A stretch of 64,000 nucleotides of DNA from Fistulifera solaris. Its lineage: Eukaryota > Bacillariophyta > Bacillariophyceae > Naviculales > Stauroneidaceae. The position numbers were made by a program, and so were the translations under genes. The stretch spans positions 1,736,001-1,800,000 of the forward strand of contig AP026126.1 in NCBI GenBank assembly GCA_030295235.1, in the 5' to 3' direction. Within the stretch, counting starts at the first letter, position 1; every line of letters starts with the position of its first letter. The notes below the pieces were generated by a model. It worked only from the letters and a program-made list of their open reading frames with translations, searched no databases and had not been told where the DNA came from. Of this stretch, positions 62,363 through 64,000 are shown piece by piece.

Positions 62363-64000
62363 ATGGAAGAATTTGCAGCAATACGATCACCCATGTCGGA
62401 AAAACTGAGTCCGAGTTCTCGGTTCGAGCCAGCGCAAACGATGAGTGACGATGACAAGAGCATCGTGGACAAAGTTCAACAACAGCATACTTTACCAACA
62501 CTGTTCCGAGGGAGTGACGAAGAGAACCAAGCAGATGAGTTGACTGTTGTATCTAAGCTTGAGAGCGGTCGCACTCTACCGTATCAATGGGATGATCATC
62601 TCGATCCTTTCGTTTCGGACCCAAGCGCCCTCAACAATTTTTTTTGCAGTGTCGGCAGAAAAGTCCACTAAAGACGAAATATCACCTCTTCAAGAAAAGC
62701 GAGCAACACCTTTGAATTATACAGCGTCCTCGTCTTCTGTCAGGTCCGCTAAACAGATGTTGCGTTCAAGGAAGGATCAACGAAATTCGCAAAGTAGTAC
62801 TCGCTCGGTTTTATCCAAAACCACGCGTGATCTCATCTTCAATGAAAGCACAGACTCATCAGACAATGATAATGACGGCCCTCTTGCAAAGGTTCCTTCG
62901 ATGGAAGAAGTGCTTCCCCCACGTATTGCGTTTATTCATTCGCTACGTGAGAGTCTTGACGATCATGATGATCGACACAGCGTGAAGTCTTTTAAGATCA
63001 AAAAGACGCAAAGCAAACAAAGCCAAAAAGTGACAAAAAACTCTTCAAACATGAGCTACGCATTGGTCACTTCAGCAAGTAGATGGAGCAAGGTCCCCAA
63101 AGTAGACGACCAGGAGAAATTACCAATGCAACGTTCAGCAGGAAAGAATGAGATGGTTCGTCAGAATCCTTTTTCGATTTCAAACCCCTTTGCGAATAGT
63201 TGCTTGCCTTCTCAGATTACAAAAGATATTAAAGAGGAGAAAAGGGACGTTCTAACGATCCAGCCACCCAATAAACTCTCTTTTTAACTGAACTATTTCA
63301 GTGCGGAAACAAATACGACGACGACGTTATAAGTCCCCGAAATACTCAGATAATTCTCGACGTTTTTGATAAAACACTGTGCGGAATTCCAGCAAAGATG
63401 GCGAACATCAGCTTGGATGATCTTCTCGATGAAGAAGGGGAAGACGATCTGGACATGAAAAGGCCAAAATCAAGGAAAACCAGGCCACCATCGGAGAGCA
63501 AATTTAGTAACCCATCTTCAAGCGCTAACGTGGATCAATCTAGCCACCTCTATGGGTTATTGAAAGAGCACATGAACAGTAGCCCCGACGAATCGAAAAG
63601 CCATACTGTGGGACGCTCTGTCGACAATGATCCTGAAGTACAGCGTGAGCTACAACGGTTGTGTAAACTATTGGAAGCCAAGCTGGATGGACACGGGCCA
63701 GAGCCTGCCTATGAATCTGATTTCGACGATGCCTACTATGAGAGTGAAAGTGAAAGTGATTTTGACGATGATGAGGATGAAAAGCTCTTTCAAAATTGGA
63801 TGCGATCAGGCCCTATTATGGAGCTTTTTGGCATAGGTTGTCACGACAAAAATGGTGCTATGCGTGAGATTACTAACGATGATCGTATCATGTCTGGTCG
63901 CTCATATCACAGCAATGATAGACTTTATCCCGGAGAGGAGGATGAATACTATGACGAGTTTGACGAGGAGTACTACAGTGATGCTGAAAGCACGGAAAGC
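62363..64000 (+). CDS. Acidic disordered protein, partial at window end
   Basis: No known family. ATG at 62363 (MEEFAAIRSPM). The reading passes through three frames: the first to T8 62638-62645 (one T too many, or the TTTTTTTGCAG is a splice acceptor), the second to T5 63281-63285 (one T too few), the third open to the window end (SLDDLLDEEGEDDLDMK, then ESESESDFDDDEDEKLFQ). The protein is Ser/Asp-rich with KSTKDE- and SP-type sites and acidic clusters near 63750 and 63950, like many scaffold or nuclear proteins. C-terminus lies beyond the window. Confidence 0.65.

Noticed and set aside
1-64000. tRNA genes
   Set aside because: I looked for T-loop (GTTCGA-type) and paired acceptor sequences between genes and found none that fold convincingly; a covariance scan would be decisive.

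Overview
The window is nuclear DNA of a photosynthetic stramenopile, most likely a pennate diatom close to Phaeodactylum tricornutum (inferred; the species is not proven). Genes are compact and lie on both strands. Introns are rare, mostly 58-164 nt and GT-AG. Several proteins begin with a signal peptide followed by an F-containing plastid motif; the MATE transporter carries ASAFHP, close to the diatom ASAFAP consensus. A 5S rRNA gene is also present.

Layout. 1-1060 is an 18-bp satellite. 1.7-16.5 kb holds a secreted protein, a cyclic phosphodiesterase, a SET protein, a Kelch-BTB protein, a tail-anchored protein, a TYW3-Kelch-TYW2N wybutosine fusion, a secreted alpha/beta hydrolase, a GNAT acetyltransferase and an HSP90-like ATPase fused to DUF2009. 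16.5-21.8 kb is gene-poor, with dispersed elements and a decayed ubiquitin E1 copy. 21.8-36 kb holds a CIA30-domain protein, a DDHD phospholipase and a giant DOCK-type GEF. 36.7-46.4 kb holds a glycerol kinase, 5S rRNA, a YchJ/SEC-C protein, an atypical kinase, EFG1, a DNAJC11-like protein and PEX11. 47-64 kb holds a P-type cyclin, ThrRS, ribosomal protein eL37, a SETD3-like protein, a plastid MATE transporter, a DUF493 protein, a TLC-domain protein, the pre-60S factor IPI3 and a partial acidic protein.

There is no operon-like pathway. Recurrent themes are ribosome and translation functions (EFG1, IPI3, eL37, ThrRS, 5S, TYW3), organelle-targeted proteins and lipid or peroxisome proteins (DDHD, glycerol kinase, PEX11).

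Two points matter most to a reader. First, about half the genes are broken by single-base indels in short homopolymers, while the next frame continues the same conserved domain. This looks like residual consensus error rather than gene death, so several CDS below are given as full spans with the frame change noted. The E1 copy is different and is a true pseudogene. Second, the intergenic DNA carries two dispersed motif families that the genes do not explain: an approximately 53-bp element ending in TTTCAGTCATGA, often in pairs and near promoters, and the 9-bp palindrome TACC(A/T)GGTA, found nine times, always between genes.
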